Shown: positions 17,723 through 26,426, counted from the stretch's first letter. The stretch: 64,000 nt of DNA from Streptomyces sp. CBMA156 (GCF_014596515.1 NZ_MSJQ01000428.1:1-64000), one strand, 5' to 3'. Notes: generated by a model from the sequence alone, not told the origin. Numbers and translations: made by a program.

Positions 17723-19066
17723 TCAGGGGGCGATGGCTTCGAGGGTGGTGCGGAGGCGGGTGAGGACGGCGGGGAGGGCGGGGAGCGGGGGCGTGGCGAG
17801 GGCCAGGCGGAGGGCGTTGGGGTGGTGGGGGGTGGTGGCGAAGGCGTCGGCGGTGGAGATCAGGATGCCCTCGGCGGCGAGGGCGGCGGCCGCGTGGTCG
17901 GGGCGCTGGTGGGGTTCGAGGGTGAGCCAGAGGATGTACGAGACGGGGTGGGCCGTGGTGGTCAGGCCGGCCAGGGCGGTGCGGGCGATGGTCTGACGGG
18001 CGGCGGCGTCCGTGCGGCGGTCCCGTTCCAGACGCGCGACCGTGCCGTCGGCGAGCCAGCCGGTGGCGAGGGCGGTGATCAGGCCGGGGGCGCCCCAGGC
18101 CGTCGTGCGCAGGCTGGTGGTGGCGGCCCGGAGCAGGTGGTCGGGCAGGACGGCGTAGCCGAACCGCAGGCCCGGCGCCACGCTCTTGGAGAGGCCGGCC
18201 ACGTAGCAGGTGCGTTCCGGGGCGAGGGCGTGCAGCGGCGGTGGCGGTGCGGCCTCCAGGAAGGCGTAGGTGCCGTCCTCGATCAGCGTGCAGCCGTGCT
18301 CGGCGGCGAGCCGGACGAGGCGTTCGCGCTGGGCCCGGTCGAGCACCCAGCCGAGCGGGTTGTGGACGGTCGGCTGGGTGTACACCGCCCGGACCGGACG
18401 GGTGCGGCAGAGCCGGTCGAGGGCGTCGAGGTCCGGTCCGGTGGCGGTGACAGGCACGGGTGCCAGGTCCAGCCCGTGGGCGGCCGCGAGCAGTCTGACG
18501 CCCGGGTAGCCGAGCGCGTCCACGGCGAGGACGTCCCCGGGGCGGGTGAGCGTGCGCAGGACGCAGTCCAGGGCCTGCTGCGTCCCGCTGGTCAGCAGGA
18601 CGTTCTCGGGCGCGGTGTCGATGCCGCGGTCGAGCAGGTGGGTGGCCACGGCGGCCCGGTCGTGCCGGTGGCCGCCGGGCGGGTGCTGGCGCAGCAGGGC
18701 CTCGGCGTCGCCGGAGGAGGCGAGTGCGCGCAGGGCCTGCCGCAGCAGGTCGCCCTGGCCGGGGGCGAGCGGCTGGTTGAAGGAGAGGTCGGCCACCCGG
18801 GGCACCGGGAGCGCGCGCGAGGGCTCGATGCCGTCGTAGCCGGCGCGCAGCCGGACGAAGGTGCCGCGGCCCCGTTCGCCCACCACCAGCCCGGCGGCGG
18901 CCAGTTCGGCGTAGACCCGGGTGGCGGTGGCCAGGGCGATCCGGCGTTCCCCGGCGAGGGCGCGATGGGTCGGCAGCCGGGTGCCGGCCGGGAGCGCGCC
19001 GGAGCGGATGGCGGCCGTGTACTCGTCGACGACGGCCTTGTAGGAGGGCGGTCGCACCGGGGGCAC
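17723..19066 (-). CDS. MocR-type regulator (GntR HTH fused to aminotransferase fold)
   Basis: About 447 aa. A GntR winged helix-turn-helix (about 1-70, AGTRLPTHRALAGERRIALATATRVY) is fused to a fold-type I PLP aminotransferase-like domain (about 95-440). In the latter, LTSGTQQALD, YTQPTVHNPLG, IEDGTYAFL and the PLP-lysine region YVAGLSKSVAPGLRFGY are seen. MocR proteins use PLP or its adducts as signal. The start is uncertain: I chose GTG 19066; GTG 19057 and a distal ATG 19156 are alternatives. It is divergent from the enoyl-CoA hydratase gene, with a perfect 10-6-10 inverted repeat between them as the likely operator. Confidence 0.88.
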   Translation of the reverse strand: MPPVRPPSYKAVVDEYTAAIRSGALPAGTRLPTHRALAGERRIALATATRVYAELAAAGLVVGERGRGTFVRLRAGYDGIEPSRALPVPRVADLSFNQPLAPGQGDLLRQALRALASSGDAEALLRQHPPGGHRHDRAAVATHLLDRGIDTAPENVLLTSGTQQALDCVLRTLTRPGDVLAVDALGYPGVRLLAAAHGLDLAPVPVTATGPDLDALDRLCRTRPVRAVYTQPTVHNPLGWVLDRAQRERLVRLAAEHGCTLIEDGTYAFLEAAPPPPLHALAPERTCYVAGLSKSVAPGLRFGYAVLPDHLLRAATTSLRTTAWGAPGLITALATGWLADGTVARLERDRRTDAAARQTIARTALAGLTTTAHPVSYILWLTLEPHQRPDHAAAALAAEGILISTADAFATTPHHPNALRLALATPPLPALPAVLTRLRTTLEAIAP

Positions 19067-19147
19067 CTGCCGTTCCGGAGAGTGGAGGGGAGCGCCTCGG
19101 AGGGGATGGGGGCGGAGGCGTGAGCGGAGGCGTGTGCCGGAGTGTAT

Positions 19148-19173
19148 CCAGGACAATAAGTGGATTGTCCTGG
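19148..19173. promoter_or_regulatory. Probable MocR operator
   Basis: CCAGGACAAT (19148-19157) and ATTGTCCTGG (19164-19173) form a perfect 10-bp inverted repeat with a 6-bp spacer. The site is AT-rich for this genome and lies in the divergent promoter region between the MocR gene and the crotonase gene. The half-site GGACAAT resembles GntR-family half-sites. Function inferred from position and symmetry. Confidence 0.6.
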
Positions 19174-19231
19174 GCAGGTGTTCCTAGCCTCGTCACGTCC
19201 AGCAGCGAGGCCAGGAACGGAGTACGCGCCC

Positions 19232-20017
19232 ATGACCATCCGCAGCGAGCGGGACCGGCACGTCGTCACCCTCACCATCGACCGGGAGAGGAAGCTCAAC
19301 GCCCTCGACTACCCGACCATCGACGCGCTGCTCGCCGAGCTCGACCGGATCGACGCCGACGACACCGTCCGCGCCGTGATCCTCACCGGGGCCGGCGGGC
19401 GGGCGTTCAGCGCGGGCGCCGACATCCCGTCGCTGGCGGCCAGCGTCGCGGGCGGGCCCGAACGGGCGCTGCGCGAGTTCGTCCGGCGCGGGCACGCCCT
19501 CACCCGGCGGATCGAGGAGCTCCCCAAGCCGGTCATCGTGGCCGTCAACGGCCTGGCGTACGGCGGTGGTTGCGAGATCACCGAGGCCGCCCCGCTGGCC
19601 GTCGCGGCCGAGCACGCGACCTTCGCCAAGCCCGAGATCTCGCTCGGCTTCCCGCCGCCCTTCGGTGGCTCGCAGCGGTTGCCGCGGCACGTCGGCCGCA
19701 AGCGCGGCCTGGAGCTGATCCTGACCGGCGACCCGATCCCGGCCGCCCGTGCCGCCGCGATCGGCCTGGTCAACTCCGTCGTCCCGGCGGACGAACTGCT
19801 CGACGCGGCACGGGACCTGGCCGAACGGATCGTCCGGCACGCGCCGACCGCCGTGGCCGCCTGCCTGCGGGCGGTGACCCGGGGCGTCAACCTGCCGATC
19901 GACGAGGGGCTCGCGGTGGAGGCGGCGGCCTTCGCGGCGACCGTGCCGACGGACGGTGTGCGGGACGGGATCCGGCGCTTCCTGGAGCGTTCGTCCGCCT
20001 CCGGTTCGCCGTCCTGA
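19232..20017 (+). CDS. Enoyl-CoA hydratase/isomerase (crotonase family)
   Basis: A 261-aa crotonase-fold protein that acts on acyl-CoA substrates. Oxyanion-hole segments RAFSAGADIPSL and AYGGGCEITEA and the PEISLGFPPPFGGSQRL segment are present; both Glu residues usual for hydratases (in GGGCE and in KPE) are retained. The C terminus carries a run of Ser/Ala. ATG 19232 follows AGGAACGGAG. Divergence from a MocR regulator suggests PLP-adduct- or amino-acid-responsive expression, which would point to amino-acid degradation rather than bulk fatty-acid oxidation; that is inference. Confidence 0.9.
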   Translation: MTIRSERDRHVVTLTIDRERKLNALDYPTIDALLAELDRIDADDTVRAVILTGAGGRAFSAGADIPSLAASVAGGPERALREFVRRGHALTRRIEELPKPVIVAVNGLAYGGGCEITEAAPLAVAAEHATFAKPEISLGFPPPFGGSQRLPRHVGRKRGLELILTGDPIPAARAAAIGLVNSVVPADELLDAARDLAERIVRHAPTAVAACLRAVTRGVNLPIDEGLAVEAAAFAATVPTDGVRDGIRRFLERSSASGSPS

Positions 20018-20084
20018 GGCCGTACGGGGGCGGCCGCGCGGAAAGCTGTTGCCGCGCGGCGGCCGGGGCGGTGACCATGGCGGG

Positions 20085-20855
20085 ATGTCGGATCTGCTTG
20101 CGCGTGTGACCGCCTTCCGGGCCGCCTTCGCCCGCCGTCAGGCGGTGGAGGTTCTCGAACGTCCGGAGTTCCCCGGAGTGTTCGCCGTTCGGAACGCGGA
20201 GTTCGTCCGCTCCGAGGAGCACAACCAGCTGATCGTCGAGGGCCCGGGCACCGACCCGGCGGCGCTGCTCGGGCTGGCCGCCCGGTGGCTGGGGCCGCGC
20301 CGCCGGTACTCCATCGCGGTGCTGGACCCGGAGGCGGGCGAGCGGGCCGGCCCCGTGCTGGCGGCGGCGGGGTGCGAGCGGGAGGACGTGGTCGTCCTGG
20401 CGCGGCCGACGAAGGGCTGCGTACGGCCGCAACCGGCCGCACTTCCGGTGGAGTTGGACGAGATCAGGGAGGCGGTGCTGCGCCAGCAGCGGGAGTGGAG
20501 CGAGGACGAGGAGGTCGCCCGGCAGCTCACCGACCGCCGCGCCGCCCGGTTGCGCGGTGCCGAGCGGGTGCACTTCCTGGCCGCCCGGACGCCGGCCGGC
20601 GAGGTCGCGGCCTGGAGCGACCTCTACCTCGAACCAGCCATCGGGCTGGCGCAGTTGGAGGACGGAGTGACCGGATCGCGGCACCGTGGCGCGGGGTACG
20701 GCGACACCCTGCTCGCCACCGGCCTGGCGCTCGCGGCCGAGGCCGGCGTGCCTCGGCTGTTCCTGCTCGCGGACGCGGCGGACTGGCCGCGCGAGTGGTA
20801 CGGCCACCGGAGCTTCACCGAGATCGGACGCAGTCACTCCTTCTACAGCCGGTGA
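20085..20855 (+). CDS. GNAT family N-acetyltransferase (probable)
   Basis: A 256-aa protein with a C-terminal GNAT-like half: SRHRGAGYGDTLLATGLALA (about 197-216) matches the acetyl-CoA-binding R/Q-x-x-G-x-G/A loop and helix, and WYGHRSFTEIG matches the final strand. The N-terminal half (RNAEFVRSEEHNQLIVEG) is typical of streptomycete GNATs that lack other assignment. ATG 20085 was chosen because the conserved start MSDLLARVTAF follows; no strong Shine-Dalgarno is seen. Substrate unknown. The gene is convergent with a LysR gene. Confidence 0.75.
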   Translation: MSDLLARVTAFRAAFARRQAVEVLERPEFPGVFAVRNAEFVRSEEHNQLIVEGPGTDPAALLGLAARWLGPRRRYSIAVLDPEAGERAGPVLAAAGCEREDVVVLARPTKGCVRPQPAALPVELDEIREAVLRQQREWSEDEEVARQLTDRRAARLRGAERVHFLAARTPAGEVAAWSDLYLEPAIGLAQLEDGVTGSRHRGAGYGDTLLATGLALAAEAGVPRLFLLADAADWPREWYGHRSFTEIGRSHSFYSR

Positions 20856-20890
20856 CGGCCGGCGGCGGTCGGGGCGGACGGCGGGTGGGC

Positions 20891-21817
20891 TCAGGGCGTC
20901 TCCGGGCCGGCGGCCGACGGGGTGTCGCGCCCGCAGTGGGCGGCGACGGTGTCGGCGAAGGCGCGGGCGAGCGGGCCGAGGTTCTCCCAGTCCCGGACGG
21001 CCCAGCCGGCGGTGAGGGCGGGCAGGTCGGGCAGCGGGAGCAGCCGCAGGCCCGGGTGGCCGGGGCCCTGCCACTGGGGGAGGGCGGGGACGACGGCATG
21101 GCCGAGACCGAGTTCGGCGAGCAGGATCGCGGTGTCCCAGTCCGCGACGCTGGTGTCGAAGACCGGGCGGATGCCCGACTTCCCCAGCCAGGCTTCGAGT
21201 TGGGAGCGGGCGACGGAGTTCTGCGGCAGCCCGATCAGCCGGGCTTCCTGGAGGTCGGCGGGCTCGATCCGGGCCCGGGCGGCGAGCGGGTCGCCCGCCG
21301 CGACCGCGAGCACCCAGGGCAGGTCGGTCACCGGCCGCTGGTCGATGCCCCGGGCCGGGACGCCGAGGGTGATCCAGGCGAGGTCGACCCGGCCGGCGTT
21401 GAGCGACTCCAGGCAGCTGCGGCTGGAGACCTCGGTCTGGAACTCCAGGCTGACCTGGGGGTGGCGCCGCCGGAAGTCCACCACGGCCGCGGACATGAAG
21501 TGCCGGATGCTGGTGGCCCCGGTGGTGATCCGTACGGATCCGCCCTCGCCGCGCGCGAGTTCGGCGATCCGGTGCAGCGCGTGGTCGATGCCGCCGAGGC
21601 CGGCGGCGACCGCCGTGCGCAGCAGGCTCCCCGCCGTGGTGGGCACGACCCCGCGCGGATGGCGCTCGATCAGGGCGAGGCCGACCTCCCGTTCGAGCCG
21701 CTTCACGTGCTGGCTGACGGCGGACTGGGTGCAGTGCAGGTCGCGGGCGACGGCGCTGAGCGAGCCGGCCCGGCAGACCGCGGCGAAGACGCGGAGGTCG
21801 TCAATGGTCACGGACAC
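20891..21817 (-). CDS. LysR-family transcriptional regulator
   Basis: About 308 aa. The N-terminal winged HTH (FAAVCRAGSLSAVARDLHCTQSAVSQHVKRLEREVG, written here as one continuous helix-turn-helix at about 10-45) is followed by a periplasmic-binding-protein-like effector domain from about 90. The start is GTG 21817 or GTG 21811; I chose the former. A dyad CCAAG-N6-CTTGG overlaps the region right before the start, fitting autoregulation. The divergent neighbour is the SRPBCC gene at 22029, the most likely target. Confidence 0.88.
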   Translation of the reverse strand: MSVTIDDLRVFAAVCRAGSLSAVARDLHCTQSAVSQHVKRLEREVGLALIERHPRGVVPTTAGSLLRTAVAAGLGGIDHALHRIAELARGEGGSVRITTGATSIRHFMSAAVVDFRRRHPQVSLEFQTEVSSRSCLESLNAGRVDLAWITLGVPARGIDQRPVTDLPWVLAVAAGDPLAARARIEPADLQEARLIGLPQNSVARSQLEAWLGKSGIRPVFDTSVADWDTAILLAELGLGHAVVPALPQWQGPGHPGLRLLPLPDLPALTAGWAVRDWENLGPLARAFADTVAAHCGRDTPSAAGPETP

Positions 21818-21891
21818 CCAAGGTATCGCTTGGAGGTACCCCAGCAAATCGGCGGATTGACTTGGATATCCGGGGGATCGATCATCGATCC
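21818..21891. promoter_or_regulatory. Dyads in the LysR / SRPBCC divergent region
   Basis: CCAAG-N6-CTTGG lies at 21818-21833, directly before the LysR start. A 17-bp perfect palindrome with centre C (GGATCGAT-C-ATCGATCC) lies at 21875-21891, about 140 bp before the 22029 gene. The first is a candidate LysR-type autoregulatory site; the second could be a second operator. The rest of the 21818-22028 interval shows nothing clear. Confidence 0.4.
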
Positions 21892-22028
21892 AGGGCCCAG
21901 GGCGGCAACCCGCCCGCTGTCCCCACGGCGTTCCGGACGCAGTGGCGGGGAGAGCGGGCGGGTGTCGACCCGCATCGATGTGCGCGAGCGACGAGCAAGA
22001 GCGGTGACGTACGACAGGGGGAGCGGGC

Positions 22029-22586
22029 ATGCGGTACGCCGATGGTCCGGGGACGCGGTGCGAGGTGTTCGTCGCGGCGCCGGTGGCGCGGGTGTGGCAA
22101 CTCGTGACCGACATCGGCCTGCCCGCCCGGCTCAGCCCGGAACTCCGGCGGGTCGCCTGGCTGGACGGCGCGGACGGCCCCGCGGTGGGCGCCCACTTCG
22201 AGGGGCACAACAGCCGTGCGGACATGCCCGACTGGCGGACGGTCTCCGAGATCACCGAGATCACCGAGGCGGCCGGCCGGTGCGTCCTCGCCTGGGGCGT
22301 GATGGACGCGGACGGCCGCTACGGCGAGCCGGTGCGCGACCTGGCCGGCTCGCCGGCCCGGTGGCGCTTCGAGCTGGCCCCCGAGGAAGGCGGCACCCGG
22401 CTGCGCCAGTCGGTGGTGATCGGCCCCGGCCGCAGCGGCGCCAGCCTGGTCATCGACGCGAAACCGGAGCTGGAGGAGAAGATCGTCGACTTCCGGCTGA
22501 ACGAGCTGCGCACCGGCATGACGGCCACCCTCGAAGGCATCAAGTCGCTGGCCGAGCGGGCCGGCTGGGCCGTGCCCGGGCACTGA
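22029..22586 (+). CDS. SRPBCC family protein (polyketide cyclase/START-like fold)
   Basis: A 185-aa protein with the SRPBCC opening (CEVFVAAPVARVWQLVTDI) and the alternating strands plus long C-terminal helix (LNELRTGMTATLEGIKSLAERA) of this ligand-binding fold. Such proteins bind hydrophobic ligands or act as cyclases and hydrolases; no catalytic residues can be assigned. The ATG at 22029 follows GGGGGAGCGGGC. It may be controlled by the divergent LysR. Confidence 0.8.
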   Translation: MRYADGPGTRCEVFVAAPVARVWQLVTDIGLPARLSPELRRVAWLDGADGPAVGAHFEGHNSRADMPDWRTVSEITEITEAAGRCVLAWGVMDADGRYGEPVRDLAGSPARWRFELAPEEGGTRLRQSVVIGPGRSGASLVIDAKPELEEKIVDFRLNELRTGMTATLEGIKSLAERAGWAVPGH

Positions 22587-22695
22587 TCCAGGGCTCCTGG
22601 GGCGAACGGGCCGGACGGGCCCGATGCGCCGGACGGGCCCGGGCGAACACCGGCACGTCCACCGGGCGTGCCGATCGTACGGAAGGAGCGGTGGG

Positions 22696-23043
22696 GTGGC
22701 ACGTGTGTGCCGGGCGGGCTCCGAGGTCGTCTGGGCGGGACGGCTCGGCCGGCTGCTCGCCGTGGTGCGGGAAGCGGACGGCGAACGGACCCTGCACCTC
22801 GACGACTGGTCCACGGCGGTCGACGAGCGGACCGGGATCCACCACGAGGAACTGGGCTCGCTGCGCCGCCGCCTCACCGTTCGCCGGCCGGACCGGCAGC
22901 CGGTGGTGTTCCGCTACCGGCTGCCGTGGTCGGTCCTGGTGCTGCGGTTCCTGGACGTCGCCCATGACCAGTGGGCGGCCGAGGCGGACGATCCGGGACT
23001 GCTGCTGGTCGAACTGCTGGGTGGCACGGACGACTGGAAGTAG
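22696..23043 (+). CDS. Hypothetical protein, 115 aa
   Basis: Start GTG 22696 is supported by AAGGAG at 22683-22688, seven bases upstream, one of the best ribosome binding sites here. The upstream in-frame ATG at 22624 is low-complexity and is rejected. The protein is a mixed alpha/beta sequence rich in Arg and Leu (RLGRLLAVVREADGERTLHL, VVFRYRLPWSVLVLRFLDV) and ends in an acidic tail. I do not recognise a family. The 110 bp before it contain two copies of CCGGACGGGCCC. Confidence 0.6.
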   Translation: MARVCRAGSEVVWAGRLGRLLAVVREADGERTLHLDDWSTAVDERTGIHHEELGSLRRRLTVRRPDRQPVVFRYRLPWSVLVLRFLDVAHDQWAAEADDPGLLLVELLGGTDDWK

Positions 23044-23084
23044 CAGCCGGCGCACGCAGGAGCGCGAGGCGCCGTCAGCCGGCC

Positions 23085-23109
23085 CACCGCCGACGTGGAC
23101 TCGGCGGTG
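23085..23109. terminator. Terminator between convergent genes
   Basis: Perfect 9-bp stem CACCGCCGA (23085-23093) with TCGGCGGTG (23101-23109), 7-nt loop. It lies between the 22696-23043 plus-strand gene and the minus-strand ankyrin gene. Confidence 0.6.
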
Positions 23110-23160
23110 CTGACGTACCTGGGGTCCTGAGTGGTGGCCCGCCGTTCCGCCGGCGGTGGT

Positions 23161-23808
23161 TCAGGCGGTGCCGTCCTGGCCGGGGCGGGTGGATCCGTCC
23201 TCCGCCGTGCGCAGTGCCCGGGCGATGGTGTGGAAGCCGCGGCGCTCGGCGTGGGCGCGGGCGGTGACGCCGTCGGCGTCGGGGAGCCGGGGGTCGGCGC
23301 CGTGGGCGAGCAGGACGTCGACGATCTCGCGGTGGGCGGGGCCGCCGTCGCCGAGGAGGACGGCTTCGAGCAGGGCGGTCCAGCCGAGGTCGTTGACGTG
23401 GTCGACGTCGATGGCGGTCTCGGTGAGCACCGCGCGGACGTAGCCGACGTGGCCGCGCTCGGCGGCGGGGATGAGCGACACCCCGCCGTAGCGGTTGCGG
23501 CGGGTGAGGTCAGGGCCGCCGGGGAGCAGGGCCCGCATCATCGGGACGCTGCCGGTGATGCCGGTGACCAGCCAGGGGCTGTTCAGTGCGGGGTCCTGGG
23601 CATCGACGTCCGCGCCGGCCTCGACCAGCAGCCGGGCGACGGCGACCCGGTCGGCGAAGGCGGCCCGCAGCAGGGGGGTGCGGCCCCCGGCGTCCCGGGC
23701 CTCGATGGTCGCGCCCGCCGTCAGGGCCGCGCGGGCGGCGTCGAGGTCGCCGCGGTCGGCGGCGTCCAGCAGGGCCTGGTCGGCGGGGGAGAGCGGGTGG
23801 GCGGTCAT
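23161..23808 (-). CDS. Ankyrin-repeat protein
   Basis: A 215-aa protein made of about five ankyrin repeats, for example GRTPLLRAAFADRVAVARLL followed by VEAGADVDAQD, and GWTALLEAVLLGDG then VDVLLAHGADPRLPD. Such proteins mediate protein-protein contacts and are often single, cytosolic and of unknown partner in streptomycetes. The ATG at 23808 has GGAGG just upstream. The C-terminal tail (STRPGQDGTA) is disordered. The gene is separated from the HPP gene by a very strong palindrome. Confidence 0.88.
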   Translation of the reverse strand: MTAHPLSPADQALLDAADRGDLDAARAALTAGATIEARDAGGRTPLLRAAFADRVAVARLLVEAGADVDAQDPALNSPWLVTGITGSVPMMRALLPGGPDLTRRNRYGGVSLIPAAERGHVGYVRAVLTETAIDVDHVNDLGWTALLEAVLLGDGGPAHREIVDVLLAHGADPRLPDADGVTARAHAERRGFHTIARALRTAEDGSTRPGQDGTA

Positions 23809-23916
23809 GTCGGGGCTCCTCCACGGGCGGGTCGGACGGTGCGATGTTCCCAGCCTGCCGGTCGCGGGTACGTGGCGGCGTCGGCGGGGCGGTCGTCCTT
23901 GTCCGGTGGAACGGAG

Positions 23917-23952
23917 GACGGCCGGGTCATCCGATCGGATGACCCGGCCGTC
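23917..23952. terminator. 36-bp perfect palindrome, probable bidirectional terminator
   Basis: The sequence from 23917 to 23952 is perfectly self-complementary over 18 bp per arm, with centre CCGATCGG and no spacer. It lies about 100 bp past the HPP stop and 110 bp before the ankyrin start, both on the minus strand. As RNA it would form a very stable hairpin. A perfect DNA palindrome of this size could also bind a dimeric protein or extrude a cruciform. The same centre occurs in the 40-bp palindrome at 28862. Confidence 0.7.
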
Positions 23953-24042
23953 GGGGTTCGGCAGGAGAGTGGTCGGTGGGGGAGCACTCGGCAGGGGAGC
24001 GGCGAGCCGGTCACCGGGTGCGGGTGTCCGCCACCGTGCGGC

Positions 24043-24066
24043 AGGTCACCAGGTCACCAGGTCACC
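24043..24066. repeat. Three tandem copies of AGGTCACC
   Basis: AGGTCACC occurs at 24043-24050, 24051-24058 and 24059-24066, overlapping the stop codon of the minus-strand HPP gene. Simple slippage product. Confidence 0.75.
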
Positions 24067-24545
24067 GGGTAGCGGACCGGATGCCCGCCGATCCGGCAGG
24101 GCAGCAGGCCGATGAGGACCAGCAGTCCGGCGGCCAGGACGAGCAGGGGGAGGAAGGGCACCGGGTGCGGCGCTTGCAGGACCACGATCACGGCGGTGGC
24201 CACGGCCGGGGAGTGCGAGAGGTGGGTGAGCATCATGGCGCCCAGTGAGAGCCCGGCGGCGACGGCCGCGCCCCAGGCGGTGCTGCCGGTGACGGCCAGG
24301 GTGGCGAAGCCGATCAGGGCCGACAGCAGCTGCCCGCCGACCAGGTTGCGCGGCTGCGAGATCGGCAGCCCGGGAGCGCCGTGTACCAGTGCGGCGCTGG
24401 CGGCCAACGGCGGGATCAGCAGCGGTTGGTGGAGCAGTACCCCCACGCCGACCAGGAGGAGCAGGGCGCCGATGGCGAAGACGGTGGCCCGCAGGGCGTG
24501 CAGCGGGTGCGGTCCGGGCGTGGCGGTGGGCGGTGGTGTGGGCAT
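24054..24545 (-). CDS. HPP family integral membrane protein
   Basis: A 163-aa protein with four hydrophobic helices (about 19-42, 72-90, 95-112 and 125-150). The family signature lies near 45-80: PLLIPPLAASAALVHGAP followed by SQPRNLVGGQ. HPP proteins are linked in some organisms to nitrite transport, but most actinobacterial members are uncharacterised. The ATG at 24545 begins a Pro/Thr-rich cytoplasmic leader. It is apparently monocistronic, with the 36-bp palindrome as terminator. Confidence 0.85.
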   Translation of the reverse strand: MPTPPPTATPGPHPLHALRATVFAIGALLLLVGVGVLLHQPLLIPPLAASAALVHGAPGLPISQPRNLVGGQLLSALIGFATLAVTGSTAWGAAVAAGLSLGAMMLTHLSHSPAVATAVIVVLQAPHPVPFLPLLVLAAGLLVLIGLLPCRIGGHPVRYPVTW

Positions 24546-24686
24546 GCGTGAGCGACTCCGGGCGGGGGACGGGACCTAGAGATGATAAACAGATTGTTGA
24601 ATGGACGGCGGGACGTTTTGTCTGCCGGACACATTCCGTCCACGACGGCGGATCACCCGGGGAACCAGAGCGAGAGCGAGCAGCCC

Positions 24687-25976
24687 ATGACCACGCCTTC
24701 CGGCGCCACGCCCTACGCCGCGACGCCCGCGAGGGTGCCGTCCGTCACGGTGCCGTCCGTCACGGTGCCGTCCGTCACGGTCTTCCGGGGCGTCCGCCCG
24801 TACGGCGCCGACCGGGTCGTGGACCTGGTCGCCGTGGACGGCCTGCTGGCCGAGCGGGTGCCGGACGGGACGGTGCCCGAGGTGGTCGAGGGCGGCGGGC
24901 GGATCGCGCTGCCCACTCTGGTGGACGCGCACATCCACCCCGACAAGACCGCCTGGGGCGAGCCCTGGTACAGCCGCCGCCCGGCCGGCTCGCTGCCGGA
25001 GTACGTGCGGGGCGACGTCGACCTCCACCGGCAGCAGCGCACCCCGCTCGCCGACCGCGCCCACCGGCTGCTGAGCCACGCCGTGGCGCGCGGCACCCGC
25101 GCGGTGCGGGCCCACGTGGACGTGGCACCCGCGTACGGGCTGGCCGGTGTGGCCGGGCTCGCCGAGGTGCGCGAGCGGCTGGCCGGGGTACTGGACATCC
25201 AGCTGGTGGCCTTCCCCCAGCACGGGGTCCGGCGGATGCCCGGCGCGGGGGCGCTGCTCGCGGAGGCGGCGGCGAGCGGGCTGATCGACGCCGTCGGCGG
25301 GATCGACCCGGCGGGCTTCGACGGCGTCCCGGCCGAAGGCCCGGACGGCGAGGGGCCGGCCCAGCTGGAGCTGCTGTTCGGTCTGGCCGAGCAGCACGGA
25401 CTGCGCCTCGACATCCACCTGCACGACCGGGGCGAGCGCGGCCTCGGCCCGCTGCGCGACATCGCCGCGCGGACCAGGGCGGCCGGACTGGCCGGGCGGG
25501 TGGTGGTCAGCCACGCCTTCTGCGTCCCGGAGCTGACCGGCGCCCCGCTCGCCGAACTCGCCGCCGAACTGGCCGAGTCCGGCGTCGGGCTGACCACCGT
25601 GGCGCCCTCGGCCCACCAGGTGCTGCCGTTCCGCGAACTGCGGGCGCACGGGGTGCGGGTCGGGCTCGGCTCGGACGGCGTGCGCGACGCGTGGAGCCCG
25701 TACGGCAACGCGGACATGCTGCACCGTGCCAACCTGCTCGGCTGGACCACCGACGCCCGCACCGACGAGCAGCTGGCCGACTGCTTCGCCCTGGCGGCGG
25801 ACGGCGGTGCCGAACTGCTGGACCTGCCGGCCGCCACCCTGCGGCCGGGCTCGCCCGCCGACTTCATGCTGGTGACGGGCGAGTGCCTGCCGCAGGTGGT
25901 GATCGATCTGCCGAGGCCCGAACTGGTGGTCCGGGCGGGCCGGGTGGTGGCGCGGGACGGGCGCCTCACCGGCTGA
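24687..25976 (+). CDS. Amidohydrolase, cytosine-deaminase-like
   Basis: A 429-aa metal-dependent hydrolase of the amidohydrolase superfamily. Ligand motifs: DAHIHPDKT (HxH, about residue 85), HLHDRG (about 245), VVSHAF (about 273) and GSDGVRD (about 330). The layout resembles cytosine deaminase/N-isopropylammelide hydrolase, whose usual HVHLDKT is close to HIHPDKT. Substrate unknown; deamination or hydrolysis of a cyclic amine or amide is expected. The ATG at 24687 follows GCGAGAGCGAGC, a weak site. Three VPSVT repeats near residues 17-31 come from a 15-bp tandem repeat. An AT-rich patch (24581-24620) before the gene may hold the promoter or operator. Confidence 0.85.
   Translation: MTTPSGATPYAATPARVPSVTVPSVTVPSVTVFRGVRPYGADRVVDLVAVDGLLAERVPDGTVPEVVEGGGRIALPTLVDAHIHPDKTAWGEPWYSRRPAGSLPEYVRGDVDLHRQQRTPLADRAHRLLSHAVARGTRAVRAHVDVAPAYGLAGVAGLAEVRERLAGVLDIQLVAFPQHGVRRMPGAGALLAEAAASGLIDAVGGIDPAGFDGVPAEGPDGEGPAQLELLFGLAEQHGLRLDIHLHDRGERGLGPLRDIAARTRAAGLAGRVVVSHAFCVPELTGAPLAELAAELAESGVGLTTVAPSAHQVLPFRELRAHGVRVGLGSDGVRDAWSPYGNADMLHRANLLGWTTDARTDEQLADCFALAADGGAELLDLPAATLRPGSPADFMLVTGECLPQVVIDLPRPELVVRAGRVVARDGRLTG
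24735..24779 (+). repeat. 15-bp tandem repeat x3 inside the amidohydrolase gene
   Basis: GTGCCGTCCGTCACG is repeated exactly three times (24735-24749, 24750-24764, 24765-24779) and encodes VPSVT three times in the N-terminal leader. Exact identity suggests a recent in-frame expansion. Confidence 0.9.
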
Positions 25977-26426
25977 CGGGCGGTTCGGCGCGCGTCGGTC
26001 GGCGCGAGCAGGTCAGCCCGCGTCGGTCAGCCCGTGCCGGTCAGCGTCGGTGGGAGGTAGCCGGAGGATAGGCCCAGCTTCCAGAAGGCCGCCGAACCGG
26101 CCGATGGCGGATAAGCCCCGGGCGGCCCCGTGCCCCCGCCCAGGGGTACGCGGCGGCGCCGCCGGGCGTTCAGGCGATCTGCCGGCGGGTGGGGGTGTGC
26201 GGGTGGTCCTGGGCGGGGTCCGAGCGCGGTCCGAGCGGGGAGAGTCGGCCGGGGTGGACGGGTCGGGGGGACCCATGCGGACCGGGTGGCCAAGAGAAAC
26301 GGCAAGGAGAGTGAATCTCCCTGCCACTATCAAGCTATAGCGTGCCCCGGGGCTTGCGGCAAGGCCCCCGTCGTGCCGCACAATCACCGCCGTAAGGCCA
26401 TGACCTGCGGAAACGGGAGCCGTGCA
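25977..26426. other. Gene-free 450-bp stretch before the glycosyltransferase
   Basis: No supported gene. The first part contains imperfect repeats of GTCGGTCAGCCCG (about 25990-26050). Near the glycosyltransferase lie a small hairpin GGAGA-GTGAA-TCTCC (26306-26320) and an AT-rich patch with CTATCAAGCTATAG (26327-26340), a candidate promoter or operator. A minus-strand frame at 26027-26305 is Pro/Arg-rich and unconvincing. Confidence 0.4.

Noticed and set aside
26027-26305. 92-codon minus-strand frame in the gap before the glycosyltransferase
   Set aside because: Pro/Arg-rich, no ribosome binding site, no recognisable domain.
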